A stretch of 64,000 nt of DNA from CAYRJD01 sp964424585 (GCA_964424585.1 CAYRJD010000081.1:1-64000); one strand, 5' to 3'. Counted from the first letter of the stretch, positions 24,301 through 32,880 are shown. The notes: generated by a model from the letters alone, not told the origin. Numbers and translations are program-made.

Positions 24301-27300
24301 CTAGTAGTTTTCGCGGATGTAGTTGTAGGCCTTGGTGAAGAGGTCGCCAGTGAACGGCAGGCCGTGGCTCTTGAGGATGAGGCGGAGCCGTCGACGGATG
24401 TCCTTGTCTTGGGAGATCATGCGCTGCCAGCCTGAGCCGCGCATCGGGTAGACGAGGTCGTCCACCTCCTGAACGACGCGCTCAACGACCTTTGGCGGGT
24501 CGGGTGGTGCGTATTCGGCGAAGATCTGAGTGAGAGCGGCGGTGCGCGGGTCGAGGACTTGGATTTCGTCTAGCTCGTCTTCGTCATCGGCGCGCTCCGC
24601 TCGAACGAGGTCGCTCGCCAAGTCCAAGATCTGCTGGAGGAACCGAACCGACGCTTCAGCGTCCGCGAGCCGAGCAGCTCGCAGCTCCTCCAGGCGCTCC
24701 GACAGGCTGCGCCAGTGGCGGTGTGGGTCGGTGCCCTCCATGCGGCGGCGGATGCGTTCTTCGAGCCGGTTGAGCACGTCGTTCGCGCTAGGCGGCCGCG
24801 GTGCGTCAACCTCGTGGTCGAACAGCAGCCGTTGCTGCTTGAACCGATCAAGCGCCTCTGCGTCGAACTTCACCCGATCTAGCTGACCGTCCGTCACCGT
24901 CACGTCCTGCAGGTGGTCGTGGATCAGCGCCCTCGTCTTGGCGCCGAGTCGTTGCCACAGCAGCTGGTTCGCGGCCTTTGACGGCTGAACGGAGTGGTAG
25001 AGCCGCGCGAGGAAGCGGTATCGCTCCTCGTAGGGCTTGAGCCGCTGGTCTGGGTAGAGGAACTCAAGCAGTCCTTGGCACCGGCTGAACTCGGCCGCGA
25101 ACTCTGCTCTGTCGTCTTCGGTGGCCAAGATCGTTTGAGCTTCGAGTAGTCGTTCCGCAGGCGGGGCATCGGCGTTGATGTTGGCGAAGGGCTGCCAGGC
25201 GCGTTCAATGCCAGCGATCATCTCTTCAAGGAGCGCGTCGAGGTCGGCTTGGGGAGGTCCCGCTGCCGACGGCTCGGCCCGCACCGACACAGCCTCGATC
25301 AGCTCTTCGCCGATGCCGACGTAGTCGACGACCAGGCCGAACTGCTTCTCTTGGCCGGTATACGGGTTCGTCCAACGCCGGTTGGTGCGACACACTGCCT
25401 GGAAGAGCGTGTGCGCCCGCAGCGGCTTGTCGAGATACATCACACCCTCAATGGGCGCGTCGAAGCCGGTCAGTAGTTTCGCAGTGACGATCACAAACTT
25501 GAGCGGGTCGGCAACGTCGCGGAACCGGTTCTTGATGCGGGCTTCGTCGTCGCGGCTCAAGTCCCACTGCGACCACTCTGACGGATCGTCTTTCGCAGTC
25601 GTCATCACGACGGTTGCCTCTTCGCCTTCGTTCAGCATCTGCGAGATCTGCTCGTAGTAGGCGACGCACGCCGCGCGGTCGTACACGACGATCTGCGCCT
25701 TCAAGCCAAGCGGGGCGATCTTCTCCCTGTAGTGCTTGACGATGTCCTCACACACCGCCGCCACGCGGTCGGCATCTCGCACGACGACCGAGATGTGTGA
25801 CGCCCTTCGTGTCAGGTACTCGCGTTCGTCGTCGTCCAAGCCCTCTTCGGCGACGAGTTGAGCGAAGCCCTCCTCAAGAGCGGCTGCGTCGAAGTGAAAA
25901 TCGACCAGTCGCGTCTCGACGTGCACCGGCAGCGTCGCGCCGTCAAAGATCGAGCGCTCGACGGAGTAGTGGTTGAGCACTCCGCCCGGGTCGTCGGTGT
26001 CGCCAAACGTCTCCCACGTGTTGCGGTCGTCGGTGCTGATGGGTGTGCCGGTCAGCCCGATGTACTTGGCGTTGGGCAGAGCCTCCCGCATGTCGAGGCC
26101 GAGCCGACCCTCCTGCGTGCGGTGCGCCTCGTCAACCATCACCACGATGTTGCGGCGAGCGTTGAGTTTGCCCGCGTCCTTGAAGCGGTAGATAGTGGTG
26201 ATGACCACCCCTCGGGCGTCGCTCGACAAGGTGCGCCGCAGTGTCTCGCGGGTCTCGGCGACTTCCACCGCCTGAATGCCGACCGACTCAAACTCGGCGA
26301 CGGTCTGCTGAATCAACTCAAGCCGGTCGAGCACCACGACAATGGTCGGAGCGTCGAGCGCTCGAATGTGACGCAGTTTGGCGGCCGCGTACGCCATCGC
26401 GAACGTCTTGCCCGAGCCTTGGTGGTGCCAGACGAGGCCCTTTGACTTGGCATCGTCGAGGCAGCGGTCGACGATGGCGTTGACCGCCTCGATTTGCGGG
26501 TAGCGGGGGATGATCTTCTGCCGCTTCGCGCCCTCGGCCGTCGGACGCGACGAGTACAGCGTGAAGTGACGCAGTATCTCAAGCACTGTCTCAGGCGTGA
26601 GCAGCAGCTCAACAGCCCTGAGCACAGAGGCCAGCCCGGGCTGCGCCAGCTCGTCGGTCGTATTGGCCCACTTCAGCCACTGCTCTGGTGGCTGGCAGAC
26701 CGCGCCGTAGCGGAAGTCGCGCCCGTCGGTGGCGAACGACAGCACGTTGGGCACAAAGAACGACGGCGTCCTCTGCTCGTAGCCGTTGTGAATGTCTTTC
26801 GCAGCGTTCAGCCACGACGTGCTGGGCCCCGGCCGCTTCGTCTCGCCGACCACTAGCGGCAGACCGTTGACCCAAAGCACGATGTCGTAGCGGCGCTGCT
26901 CGCGCCCAGCTCGGAAAGTGACCTCCGTTGTGGCTCGCAGTGAGTTGGCACGTGGGTTGTCGAAGTCGATCAGCCTGACTTGTGAAAAAGCATCTGCCCC
27001 GACGAACTGCATGGTCTTGATACCTCGCAGCCACTCGCCGAAGGCCTCGTTGGCGGCCAGCAGGCCGACGCTGTGTGCGGACGTCAATGCGGGTCGCAGC
27101 CGGCCGACGATCTCGGTGGCTCGGTCGGGTTGCTCGGCGACCTCAGGGTTGAGTCGCAGCAGCGCGGGCCGCAGATCGCTCTCACGAACGACCTTATCCT
27201 TCAGCCGAGGAAGCTCAGAGTCTCTGAGCGTGACCTCCCAGCCGAGGCCGTCCAGCCGCTCGCAGATGACGGCTTGAACGTCCTCCTCGGGCACTTGCGT

Positions 27301-27303
27301 CAC
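24301..27303 (-). CDS. hsdR: type I restriction enzyme, R subunit
   Basis: The 1000-residue protein has the usual HsdR plan. The N-terminal nuclease has the PD-(D/E)XK residues Asp140 and Glu154-x-Lys156 (in GETK). A superfamily 2 translocase follows, with Walker A HHQGSGKT ending at residue 300, DEAH at 391-394 and 'GLTGTPI' next. The C-terminal helical region binds the methylase core. It translocates DNA and cuts far from the target. GTG 27303 overlaps the hsdS stop as GTGA, so it is coupled to hsdS. All key residues are present and the frame is intact. Confidence 0.97.
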   Translation of the reverse strand: MTQVPEEDVQAVICERLDGLGWEVTLRDSELPRLKDKVVRESDLRPALLRLNPEVAEQPDRATEIVGRLRPALTSAHSVGLLAANEAFGEWLRGIKTMQFVGADAFSQVRLIDFDNPRANSLRATTEVTFRAGREQRRYDIVLWVNGLPLVVGETKRPGPSTSWLNAAKDIHNGYEQRTPSFFVPNVLSFATDGRDFRYGAVCQPPEQWLKWANTTDELAQPGLASVLRAVELLLTPETVLEILRHFTLYSSRPTAEGAKRQKIIPRYPQIEAVNAIVDRCLDDAKSKGLVWHHQGSGKTFAMAYAAAKLRHIRALDAPTIVVVLDRLELIQQTVAEFESVGIQAVEVAETRETLRRTLSSDARGVVITTIYRFKDAGKLNARRNIVVMVDEAHRTQEGRLGLDMREALPNAKYIGLTGTPISTDDRNTWETFGDTDDPGGVLNHYSVERSIFDGATLPVHVETRLVDFHFDAAALEEGFAQLVAEEGLDDDEREYLTRRASHISVVVRDADRVAAVCEDIVKHYREKIAPLGLKAQIVVYDRAACVAYYEQISQMLNEGEEATVVMTTAKDDPSEWSQWDLSRDDEARIKNRFRDVADPLKFVIVTAKLLTGFDAPIEGVMYLDKPLRAHTLFQAVCRTNRRWTNPYTGQEKQFGLVVDYVGIGEELIEAVSVRAEPSAAGPPQADLDALLEEMIAGIERAWQPFANINADAPPAERLLEAQTILATEDDRAEFAAEFSRCQGLLEFLYPDQRLKPYEERYRFLARLYHSVQPSKAANQLLWQRLGAKTRALIHDHLQDVTVTDGQLDRVKFDAEALDRFKQQRLLFDHEVDAPRPPSANDVLNRLEERIRRRMEGTDPHRHWRSLSERLEELRAARLADAEASVRFLQQILDLASDLVRAERADDEDELDEIQVLDPRTAALTQIFAEYAPPDPPKVVERVVQEVDDLVYPMRGSGWQRMISQDKDIRRRLRLILKSHGLPFTGDLFTKAYNYIRENY

Positions 27304-28475
27304 AAGCCGAAGGTCTCGCTGTACGACTGCGGGATCTCGTGTGCCCCAGAGAGCAGGTCAGTCAGCAACCCAGCACGCAGTCTGCCCGCCAGTCCCAGCT
27401 GTCGCAGCAGCGCAGTAACTCGCCGGTCGACTGCTCCAATGAGTTCCACGATTTTGACTTGCTCGTCGCGAGGCGGGACCGGAGTGGGCAGACTGAGTAG
27501 ATCACGTGTGCTCACTCGCGGCATTCGGCTGCCCGCACTGAGTTGCGCACACCGCGCAAACACTCCATCGTTGAGCACTGTTAAACCGAGATAGCCCGGA
27601 ATAACGTCGCCCTTGGTGCGAAGCACCAATATCTCTGTCGTGCATATCCCCGAGAACGTCGCTAGTCCCCCTTTTCGCAAGTTGGGCCGCAGGCGTCCGA
27701 ACAGAGTGTCCCCGGCTTCGAACGGCGTCGCTAGGCTTGTAGTGTCTGCGGACGATCCGTGCTGGGCAAGCTGATAGCTACCTGACTCAATGTGCTCAAG
27801 ACTGATATACGGTGTAAGGGGCAACTCCATGGGGTCACATCGCTCTGCAACCAAACTGGCGACATCACCCAGCGCAGCTGTAGCGTGCTGACGGTGGGAG
27901 GCTAGCGAGTTAAACGCGACGGAGGCTCGAGATTCGCGAATGGCTTCGATCTGCGCCTGAAGCGCGTCGATGTAGCTGTCCAGTGAACCCAGCAGGTCGG
28001 CTATGCGTCGCTGGACAACCAGCGGCGGTAGAGGCACCATGGTCGAAGTGTAGAAGCTCTTTAGCAAGTTGGTTATGGCATTTCCACCAGAATGGGCGGC
28101 AATCGCGGCCTCTGCCTTAGGCGAGGCGAGGAAAGCGCGCAGATGATGTGGTAGGCAGAGCGTATCGTTCACTACTAGCTTGCGCACAAAGTTGGTGGCA
28201 TGATATCCTGGCTCATTCGCCAGCCAAGTCTTTCCGACCTCGCCGGAGGTGGTGATCGCTATGTCACCGATTGCGAGTTGTGATCGCTCGCGTTCCTTGG
28301 TTGAAAGAAAGCGACGCACAGAATCGATTCGCTTACCGCTTCGCCCAATGTCGCAGTTGCGTACGACCTGAGCGGGGTGTGGTCGGTCATCGGACGGCTC
28401 GGCTTCGCCCCAGTACCCGGGGCGGGACTCAAGCAACAGGTCTGCGAGTGCGACTTGTGGCCAATCAGTCGCCAT
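27300..28475 (-). CDS. hsdS: type I restriction enzyme, specificity subunit
   Basis: This 391-residue protein has two target-recognition regions, each followed by a conserved helical spacer. The first spacer begins near 'PLPPLVVQRRIADLLGSLDS' and the second near 'VPPRDEQVKIVELIGAVDRR'. This two-part layout gives the bipartite DNA target. ATG 28475 (ATGGCGACT) is preferred to an upstream in-frame start at 28571, because the upstream part is a shadow of the hsdM tail. In the restored hsdM frame the methylase stop (28465) would overlap this start by 11 bases. In the present sequence hsdM stops 187 bases earlier, so coupling is broken. Confidence 0.95.
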   Translation of the reverse strand: MATDWPQVALADLLLESRPGYWGEAEPSDDRPHPAQVVRNCDIGRSGKRIDSVRRFLSTKERERSQLAIGDIAITTSGEVGKTWLANEPGYHATNFVRKLVVNDTLCLPHHLRAFLASPKAEAAIAAHSGGNAITNLLKSFYTSTMVPLPPLVVQRRIADLLGSLDSYIDALQAQIEAIRESRASVAFNSLASHRQHATAALGDVASLVAERCDPMELPLTPYISLEHIESGSYQLAQHGSSADTTSLATPFEAGDTLFGRLRPNLRKGGLATFSGICTTEILVLRTKGDVIPGYLGLTVLNDGVFARCAQLSAGSRMPRVSTRDLLSLPTPVPPRDEQVKIVELIGAVDRRVTALLRQLGLAGRLRAGLLTDLLSGAHEIPQSYSETFGL

Positions 28476-28706
28476 AGCCCGCTTCGCGCAGCCTGCGATG
28501 CATCTCTGACTGCGCAATCTCGGTGGCCTGCTCCGCCTGGCGCAGGTCGGCGAGCGCCTGTGCGGTGTCAATGACCTCAGGCGGGTCAGGCTCGATGTAG
28601 CGCCCGACGTTTAGGTCCCAGTCGTTGGCCTCGATCTCGGCAACGCTGACGAGGGCTTGCTTTACGCTGCCAGGTGAAACATCGGTTGCGGGAGGTTGGT
28701 CTGTCT
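28465..28706 (-). other. out-of-frame C-terminus of hsdM
   Basis: Downstream of the G12/C12 tract the minus strand holds an open frame of 80 codons with normal codon use. It contains 'AEIEANDWDLNVGRYIEPDP', the typical HsdM C-terminal motif, then a helical tail ending 'MHRRLREAGYGD' and TGA at 28465. It joins hsdM only if the tract has 10 or 13 bases. With 12, it is not translated from the hsdM start. Confidence 0.88.
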
Positions 28707-30032
28707 GGGGGGGGGGGGTATACTAGAAACTTTCTTATTCAGCGGATCGCCGTACGCAGCACTGATCATGCTAATGTGGTGGTCGGCAAGGTAATTTTGG
28801 TTTCTGCCCTCAGCGTAGTTTCTCGAAGCGTCAACTATGTGGACCGTGTTGACGCGCGCTGCGGGCTTGCTCCGACGCAGAATCCACAGACAAGCGGGGA
28901 TGGTAGTGCCGTAGAACAGATTGGGCGCCAAGCCGATCACTGTCTCTAGCAGGTCGTTCTCAACGATGTACTGACGAATCTTCTTCTCAGCACCAGACCG
29001 AAAGAGCACTCCGTGAGGCATCACCACGCCGACGCGTCCCGTGTCAGGCTTGGCAGAGGCGAGCATGTGTTGGATCCATGCAAAATCGCCTGAGTTCTTT
29101 GGCGGCACGCCGCCGAAGTTGCTGCGGCCGTGCGGGTCGTCTGCCCAGCCGTCCCTGCCCCAGTCCTTCAACGAAAACGGAGGGTTGGCGATGACGACAT
29201 CAAAGGTTCGCAGCCGGTCCCGTTCGTCTAGGAACAGAGGGTCGCGCAGGGTGTCGCCTCGCTTGATCTCCGCCTCGTCAACATCGTGGACGTATAGGTT
29301 CATGCGGCCGATGGCGGCTGAGGTCTGCTGGATCTCTTGCCCGTAGAAGCGCATCCGGTCTGTTGAGTCGCCCGCATCCTTCACGGAGTTGGCTGCTTCG
29401 ATGAGCATGCCAGCCGAGCCGCACGCCGGATCGTAAACCGAGTCGGTCGGCTTCGGGTCGAGAATCTTGACGAGTAGGCGCACGACCGCGCGCGGCGTGA
29501 AGAACTGACCCGCCGACTTCATGCTCTCGTCGCTGAACTCCTTGAGCAGGTACTCGTAGCCAGCACCCAGCAGGTCGTTGGGCACCTGGCTGGGCGAGAG
29601 CACGTGACGGTCGAAGTGCCTCACTAACTCCACCAGCTTTTCCGGTGGCATCCGGTCGTGGTCGGCCCAGGGCGCGTTGCCGAAGATGCCCGCCAAGCGA
29701 TCGGGGGTTGCCTGCTCGAGCTGCCTAGTGATGTCTTGGGTCAGGACGCCGAGGTTGTCGGTGGCTCGGCGGAGGTCGTTCCAGTGGCATCCGTCGGGGA
29801 TATCGAACCGGTGATAGTCGGCCTCGATGTCCGGCGTCAGGTCGTCGCCCCACTCTGCGACCGCTGCAGCGTGCTCTTCGTCCCACGTGTCTGAAAGCCG
29901 CTTGAGAAACAGCATCGGAAAGATGAAGTCGCGGTAGTTCGCTGGCTCGACCGGGCCGCGCAGGATGTCGGCGGCGCCCCACAGCCACGACTCCAGTTCC
30001 TGCTGCGTGATTGTTTCCCGTGTCGCGTTCAA
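28662..30032 (-). CDS. hsdM: type I restriction enzyme, methylase subunit, truncated in the present phase
   Basis: The visible frame gives 456 residues: an N-terminal helical domain, then an N6-adenine methylase core with the SAM motif DPACGSAGM (201-209) and catalytic NPPF (283-286). The last 14 or so residues ('RQTNLPQPMFHLAA') are not methylase-like. They follow four prolines coded by a run of 12 C (28718-28707 on this strand). One extra C, or two fewer, would join the frame to a proper 80-residue HsdM C-terminus ending at 28465. The gene thus appears to be in an OFF state of a length-switched tract, or the tract is misread. TTG 30032 has TAGGGT nine bases upstream. Confidence 0.92.
   Translation of the reverse strand: MNATRETITQQELESWLWGAADILRGPVEPANYRDFIFPMLFLKRLSDTWDEEHAAAVAEWGDDLTPDIEADYHRFDIPDGCHWNDLRRATDNLGVLTQDITRQLEQATPDRLAGIFGNAPWADHDRMPPEKLVELVRHFDRHVLSPSQVPNDLLGAGYEYLLKEFSDESMKSAGQFFTPRAVVRLLVKILDPKPTDSVYDPACGSAGMLIEAANSVKDAGDSTDRMRFYGQEIQQTSAAIGRMNLYVHDVDEAEIKRGDTLRDPLFLDERDRLRTFDVVIANPPFSLKDWGRDGWADDPHGRSNFGGVPPKNSGDFAWIQHMLASAKPDTGRVGVVMPHGVLFRSGAEKKIRQYIVENDLLETVIGLAPNLFYGTTIPACLWILRRSKPAARVNTVHIVDASRNYAEGRNQNYLADHHISMISAAYGDPLNKKVSSIPPPPRQTNLPQPMFHLAA
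28707..28718. repeat. G12 homopolymer inside hsdM
   Basis: Twelve consecutive G on the plus strand (C on the coding strand) lie at codons for residues 439-442 of HsdM. It is the longest homopolymer in the window, with the C9 tract at 22049-22057 next. Such tracts slip during replication. Lengths of 10 or 13 restore the full methylase frame. Confidence 0.9.
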
Positions 30033-30087
30033 GAGGCGCAGACCCTAGCGACTACGGAAGCTCGCCGCGCCTCACCGGTCGCCGCCT

Positions 30088-30393
30088 TCACGCTTCGCGC
30101 GTCGTCCGAGGGCCCAGGCGGTCGGGTCGTGCCGCATGGCGTGCACCGACGACGGCGAGCGGGTCGGCTGGGGCTAGCTCGGCGGCTTCGTCGTCGGTCA
30201 GCTGGTCGGCCAGCGAGTCGGCCATCACGGCATGCGCCGCTCGCACGCTCGCTAGCGGACTGCGGCGCGGGCCGCGTTCCGCCGCAGGCTGCCGCGCTCG
30301 TTCGAGTCCGTCGGCGATCGACTGCCTAAACCCGACGCCGATGGCTTGCTGCAAGCTCACCTTCGGCTGGCGGTCGCGCTTGCGACGACTCAC
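30088..30393 (-). CDS. small basic hypothetical protein, possibly frameshifted
   Basis: GTG 30393 overlaps the stop of the upstream gene as GTGA and opens a 101-residue basic protein ('KVSLQQAIGVGFRQSIADGL'). The frame ends at 30088, but from about 30130 a different frame ('DPTAWALGRRAKREGGDR', stop 30072) looks more protein-like and ends with the GGDR-TGA junction motif seen at other genes of this array. A single indel may separate the two parts. No family is recognised. Confidence 0.45.
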   Translation of the reverse strand: MSRRKRDRQPKVSLQQAIGVGFRQSIADGLERARQPAAERGPRRSPLASVRAAHAVMADSLADQLTDDEAAELAPADPLAVVGARHAARPDRLGPRTTREA

Positions 30394-30680
30394 CGCGAGA
30401 CGCCTTCACGTCCGGCGCGTTCGCGCGCCCACCTGCCGGGTAGATGCAGCAGCGCAATCACGACAGTCATCATCGCGGCGGTCACGGCGGTGCCAGCCCA
30501 GCCCCACCGCACGGGCCGCCGTCGCGGCCGGGCGGTGTTCACCATCGCGGTTGTTCGCGCCGCGGCGCGTAGGAGCGCGGCGGGCTCACCGACCCAGAGT
30601 GCATCGTCGCCGCCGCACCAGACGAGTTTCAGGCACAGCGCAGGTACGGCAGCAGCGGCACAACAATGATCCGAGCGCAA
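30390..30680 (-). CDS. small membrane protein, unknown
   Basis: This 96-residue frame contains one clear membrane helix ('WGWAGTAVTAAMMTVVIALL', about residues 58-80) flanked by arginine-rich stretches. The stop overlaps the next gene as GTGA. The start (TTG 30680) is uncertain because there is no ribosome site. It is the last-but-one member of the small-gene array upstream of the type I operon. Confidence 0.45.
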   Translation of the reverse strand: MRSDHCCAAAAVPALCLKLVWCGGDDALWVGEPAALLRAAARTTAMVNTARPRRRPVRWGWAGTAVTAAMMTVVIALLHLPGRWARERAGREGVSR

Positions 30681-30848
30681 AGGTCAACCGAGCGAGGTGC
30701 CCAGTGACTCTCCAGCGAAACGCATCCGCCACGCGCGCGGCGAGCAACCGCGACAACTTCTTCCATTCCTGCCGTCTGCGCTTGCCCTTCAGTGCTCAGC
30801 GAGGTAACTTGCGATCACGGAAGTCAACGAAGTTAGGAGTTCCAGAGG

Positions 30849-31142
30849 ATGGCAGCGCTTCACGTTCTAGCGCAAGTTCGGCAAACGACGGACGAGCAGT
30901 TGGCCGCTGGTGCCTTGATCAGCCTGGCGATCGCAGCGGCACTCTTGGGTGGCGCGATCTGGGTGAGGTCCCGCAGAAACGAGATTGACCGCGCCAAGGC
31001 CGATGACGTTGCTGATGGCGCGGCTCGCGAACTAGCGGCCAAGCGAAAGCGACTCACGATTTGGTTTTGGGTCCTCCTGGTCTTCGGCATCAGTTTCGCC
31101 GCTGGTGCTCTGAGAGACATCGCGAGCGCGACTGGTGGCTGA
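30849..31142 (+). CDS. small two-helix membrane protein
   Basis: ATG 30849 has AGGAG eight bases upstream and opens a 97-residue protein with two membrane helices (about 20-38 and 70-88) separated by a charged segment rich in Arg, Asp and Ala. It is the only plus-strand gene in this stretch. No family is recognised. The flanks 30681-30848 and 31143-31294 show no convincing genes. Confidence 0.55.
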   Translation: MAALHVLAQVRQTTDEQLAAGALISLAIAAALLGGAIWVRSRRNEIDRAKADDVADGAARELAAKRKRLTIWFWVLLVFGISFAAGALRDIASATGG

Positions 31143-31294
31143 GTCTGCGTGTCCAGCTGGTTGACTAGCTCACCTGTGAGACCTGTGGGTTGTTCAGTTA
31201 GCATCAGAAGTCCCTAGGGTGTCAGTCTGTCATCGGTCCTGGTAGTCGACGAGGAACGCCGCATCGACATCCGCTTCCTCTCGCACCGTTACGC

Positions 31295-31848
31295 TCACGC
31301 CGCTATCTCGCGTGAATTAGCAGAGACGTTCGCCGTCGGTGAGGTCGACCGCGCTGACCAGCGCGGCGGCTGCGCCGAACATGAACGCGAGCGGGCGGGC
31401 CACTGGTTCGCGAGGTCGCGGGCAGCGCAGTCCGCGACGACGGCGTTGAGCGTGTTCAGGTACACCGTGTTCGTCTCCGTGCGTTCACACCAGCTTGGTG
31501 TGCCGTAGATGAGGTTCGCTAGGTGGCGTGCGGTCGCGGCCGAACGCCCGGTGGCTCGGGCAGCGACGGGGTAGTGCGGGGCGTAGCACCTGCCCGCGTC
31601 GTCCATGCTGCGGGCGATGACCCGCCAGGCAACGGGGTTCGTGTCGACGAGCCGAAGGTGCGGTTGGGCGGCGTTGAGATATCGGGTCGCCGTTTCGAGG
31701 TCGGCGATCTTGGTTTCGGTTTCGGTGGCTGGCAGTAGCGAACCGCGCACGCTTAGGCCGACAAGCACGGCGACGACAATGCCCGCCCAGTGCTAGCCGG
31801 TCAGCCTGCGGCGCGGTCGTGCGTTGGTAGGTCGACGGCGGGCTTCAC
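31295..31848 (-). pseudogene. broken membrane protein gene (two frameshifts and a stop)
   Basis: Reading from GTG 31848 gives 'MKPAVDLPTH', like the start of the gene at 31871-32164 ('MKPADDL'). A one-base shift leads to 'RPRRRLTG', a TAG, then a membrane helix 'HWAGIVVAVLVGLSVRG' and about 130 residues of helical protein ('LETATRYLNAAQPHLRLVDT'). A second shift near 31400 leads to 'PVARPLAFMFGAAAALVSAV' and a TAA at 31317, while the unshifted frame ends at 31295. The whole is best read as one decayed gene with an N-terminal membrane anchor. Confidence 0.55.
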
Positions 31849-31870
31849 CGGTCACCGGCTTTGTCGTCGG

Positions 31871-32164
31871 TCAGCATCGGCTTAGGTTGCGCCAGTCCGC
31901 GTCGGTTAGCTGGTTGGCGGGTTTGGCCCGCAGGCGTTCGCAGTGCGCTCGTCGTTGACGTTCGATTCGGCGGGCCAGGCATTCGGTGAACTCGCCTGCG
32001 GGCAGGGTCGAGGGGCAGTTCTCGGTTCTCGTGGGCGTGTTGGTGGGCTGGTCGGGCAGTAGCGCGCCGATCAGCCACATTGCGGCGATGATGCCGAGCA
32101 CGACCCAGGGCCACTTGCGGCGGCGTGGCTGGCCGCCGTTGCGGAGGTCGTCGGCGGGCTTCAT
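31871..32164 (-). CDS. small membrane protein with four-cysteine C-terminal domain
   Basis: ATG 32164 overlaps the upstream lipoprotein stop as ATGA. The 97-residue protein has a short basic N-terminus, one membrane helix (about 20-38) and an outer domain with the pattern C-P-x3-PAG-x3-EC-x10-C-x-RLR-x5-QL-x4-W-x2-L-x-RC. The same pattern occurs in the gene at 32522-32836, so the two are paralogs. Four conserved cysteines outside the membrane suggest two disulphides. The family is not known to me. Confidence 0.65.
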   Translation of the reverse strand: MKPADDLRNGGQPRRRKWPWVVLGIIAAMWLIGALLPDQPTNTPTRTENCPSTLPAGEFTECLARRIERQRRAHCERLRAKPANQLTDADWRNLSRC

Positions 32165-32520
32165 CGGGTCACGGCTGCGGCATCGATGTGGTCGTCGAGG
32201 CACTCCTCGAAGCCGTAAGGATCGAGCGGCGGCAGTGGTGGGTCGCCGGGGTCGCCGTCAGCGAGGGCGGAGCGGGCGGCGTTTATCGCAGCGCGGAGGG
32301 CGAGCGCGACGTCGAGGTCGTCGACGGTTGCGGTCGTCGTCACCTGCGAGGTCGTCGTCGTGGTCGATGCTTCGGTGGTCGTGGTCGTCGTTCGGGCGGC
32401 TTCAAGTCCGGCGACGCGAGCGGGCAGCTGGTCGACCTCGGCGCGGTCGTCGTCGTTGGCGCAGCCTGCGAGGGCGACGACGACGGCGAGCAGCGCGGCT
32501 AGTGGTCGGCGTGCGTTCAC
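32161..32520 (-). CDS. small lipoprotein with threonine-rich linker
   Basis: The 119-residue protein has a signal segment ending in lipobox LAGC (Cys20) and a heptad-like stretch, then a linker of almost only Thr and Ser (about 42-66) and a short acidic C-terminal domain with one Cys ('FEECLDDHID'). GTG 32520 lies one base after the stop of the upstream gene, and the stop overlaps the downstream start. It therefore belongs to a run of three coupled surface-protein genes. Confidence 0.65.
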   Translation of the reverse strand: MNARRPLAALLAVVVALAGCANDDDRAEVDQLPARVAGLEAARTTTTTTEASTTTTTSQVTTTATVDDLDVALALRAAINAARSALADGDPGDPPLPPLDPYGFEECLDDHIDAAAVTR

Positions 32521-32521
32521 G

Positions 32522-32836
32522 TCAGCACCTCGCTAGCTGCGCCCACTCGTGCGGTTCAAGCTGGTCGGCGCGGGTCGAGCGCAGCCGGTCGCAGCGTGCT
32601 GAGGTTCGGCGGCGGGCCTGCTCGGCGACGCATTCGGCCCAGTCACCGGCGGGCATCGAGCGAGGGCAGGGGTCGGTTTGGGCTGGCGGCGGCGTAGGCG
32701 GTGCGGTCAGTCTGCCGCGCAGGCCGAGCGCGAGCACGGCTGCGACGACGACGCTTGCGGCGAGCAGCCAGCGTCGAGCGTTGCGGCGTTCGTCGGCGGT
32801 GCGCTCGGTGCGACGCAGCTCGTCAGGCAGTTTCAC
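32522..32836 (-). CDS. paralog of the four-cysteine small membrane protein
   Basis: From GTG 32836 the 104-residue protein has a charged N-terminus, one membrane helix (about 23-40), a proline-rich stalk and the outer domain C-P-x3-PAG-x3-EC-x11-C-x-RLR-x5-QL-x4-W-x2-L-x-RC, matching the protein at 31871-32164. Its first 13 codons are duplicated directly upstream by a 40-bp tandem repeat. The upstream copy of the start leads to a stop after 17 codons. Confidence 0.65.
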   Translation of the reverse strand: MKLPDELRRTERTADERRNARRWLLAASVVVAAVLALGLRGRLTAPPTPPPAQTDPCPRSMPAGDWAECVAEQARRRTSARCDRLRSTRADQLEPHEWAQLARC

Positions 32837-32880
32837 CGGTGCGCTCGGCGCGGCGCAGCTCGTCAGGCAGTTTCACCGGT
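32801..32880. repeat. 40-bp tandem duplication over a gene start
   Basis: Bases 32801-32840 and 32841-32880 differ at only two positions. The unit spans the junction motif TTTCACCGGT and the first 13 codons of the gene at 32522-32836. Because 40 is not a multiple of three, translation from the outer GTG (32876) ends after 17 codons. Translation from the inner GTG (32836) is normal. Confidence 0.92.

Noticed and set aside
31218..31480. Plus-strand frame with 'AISRELAETFAVGEV' resembling a helix-turn-helix
   Set aside because: There is no start codon, most of it overlaps the better-supported minus-strand pseudogene, and the motif is too short to claim.
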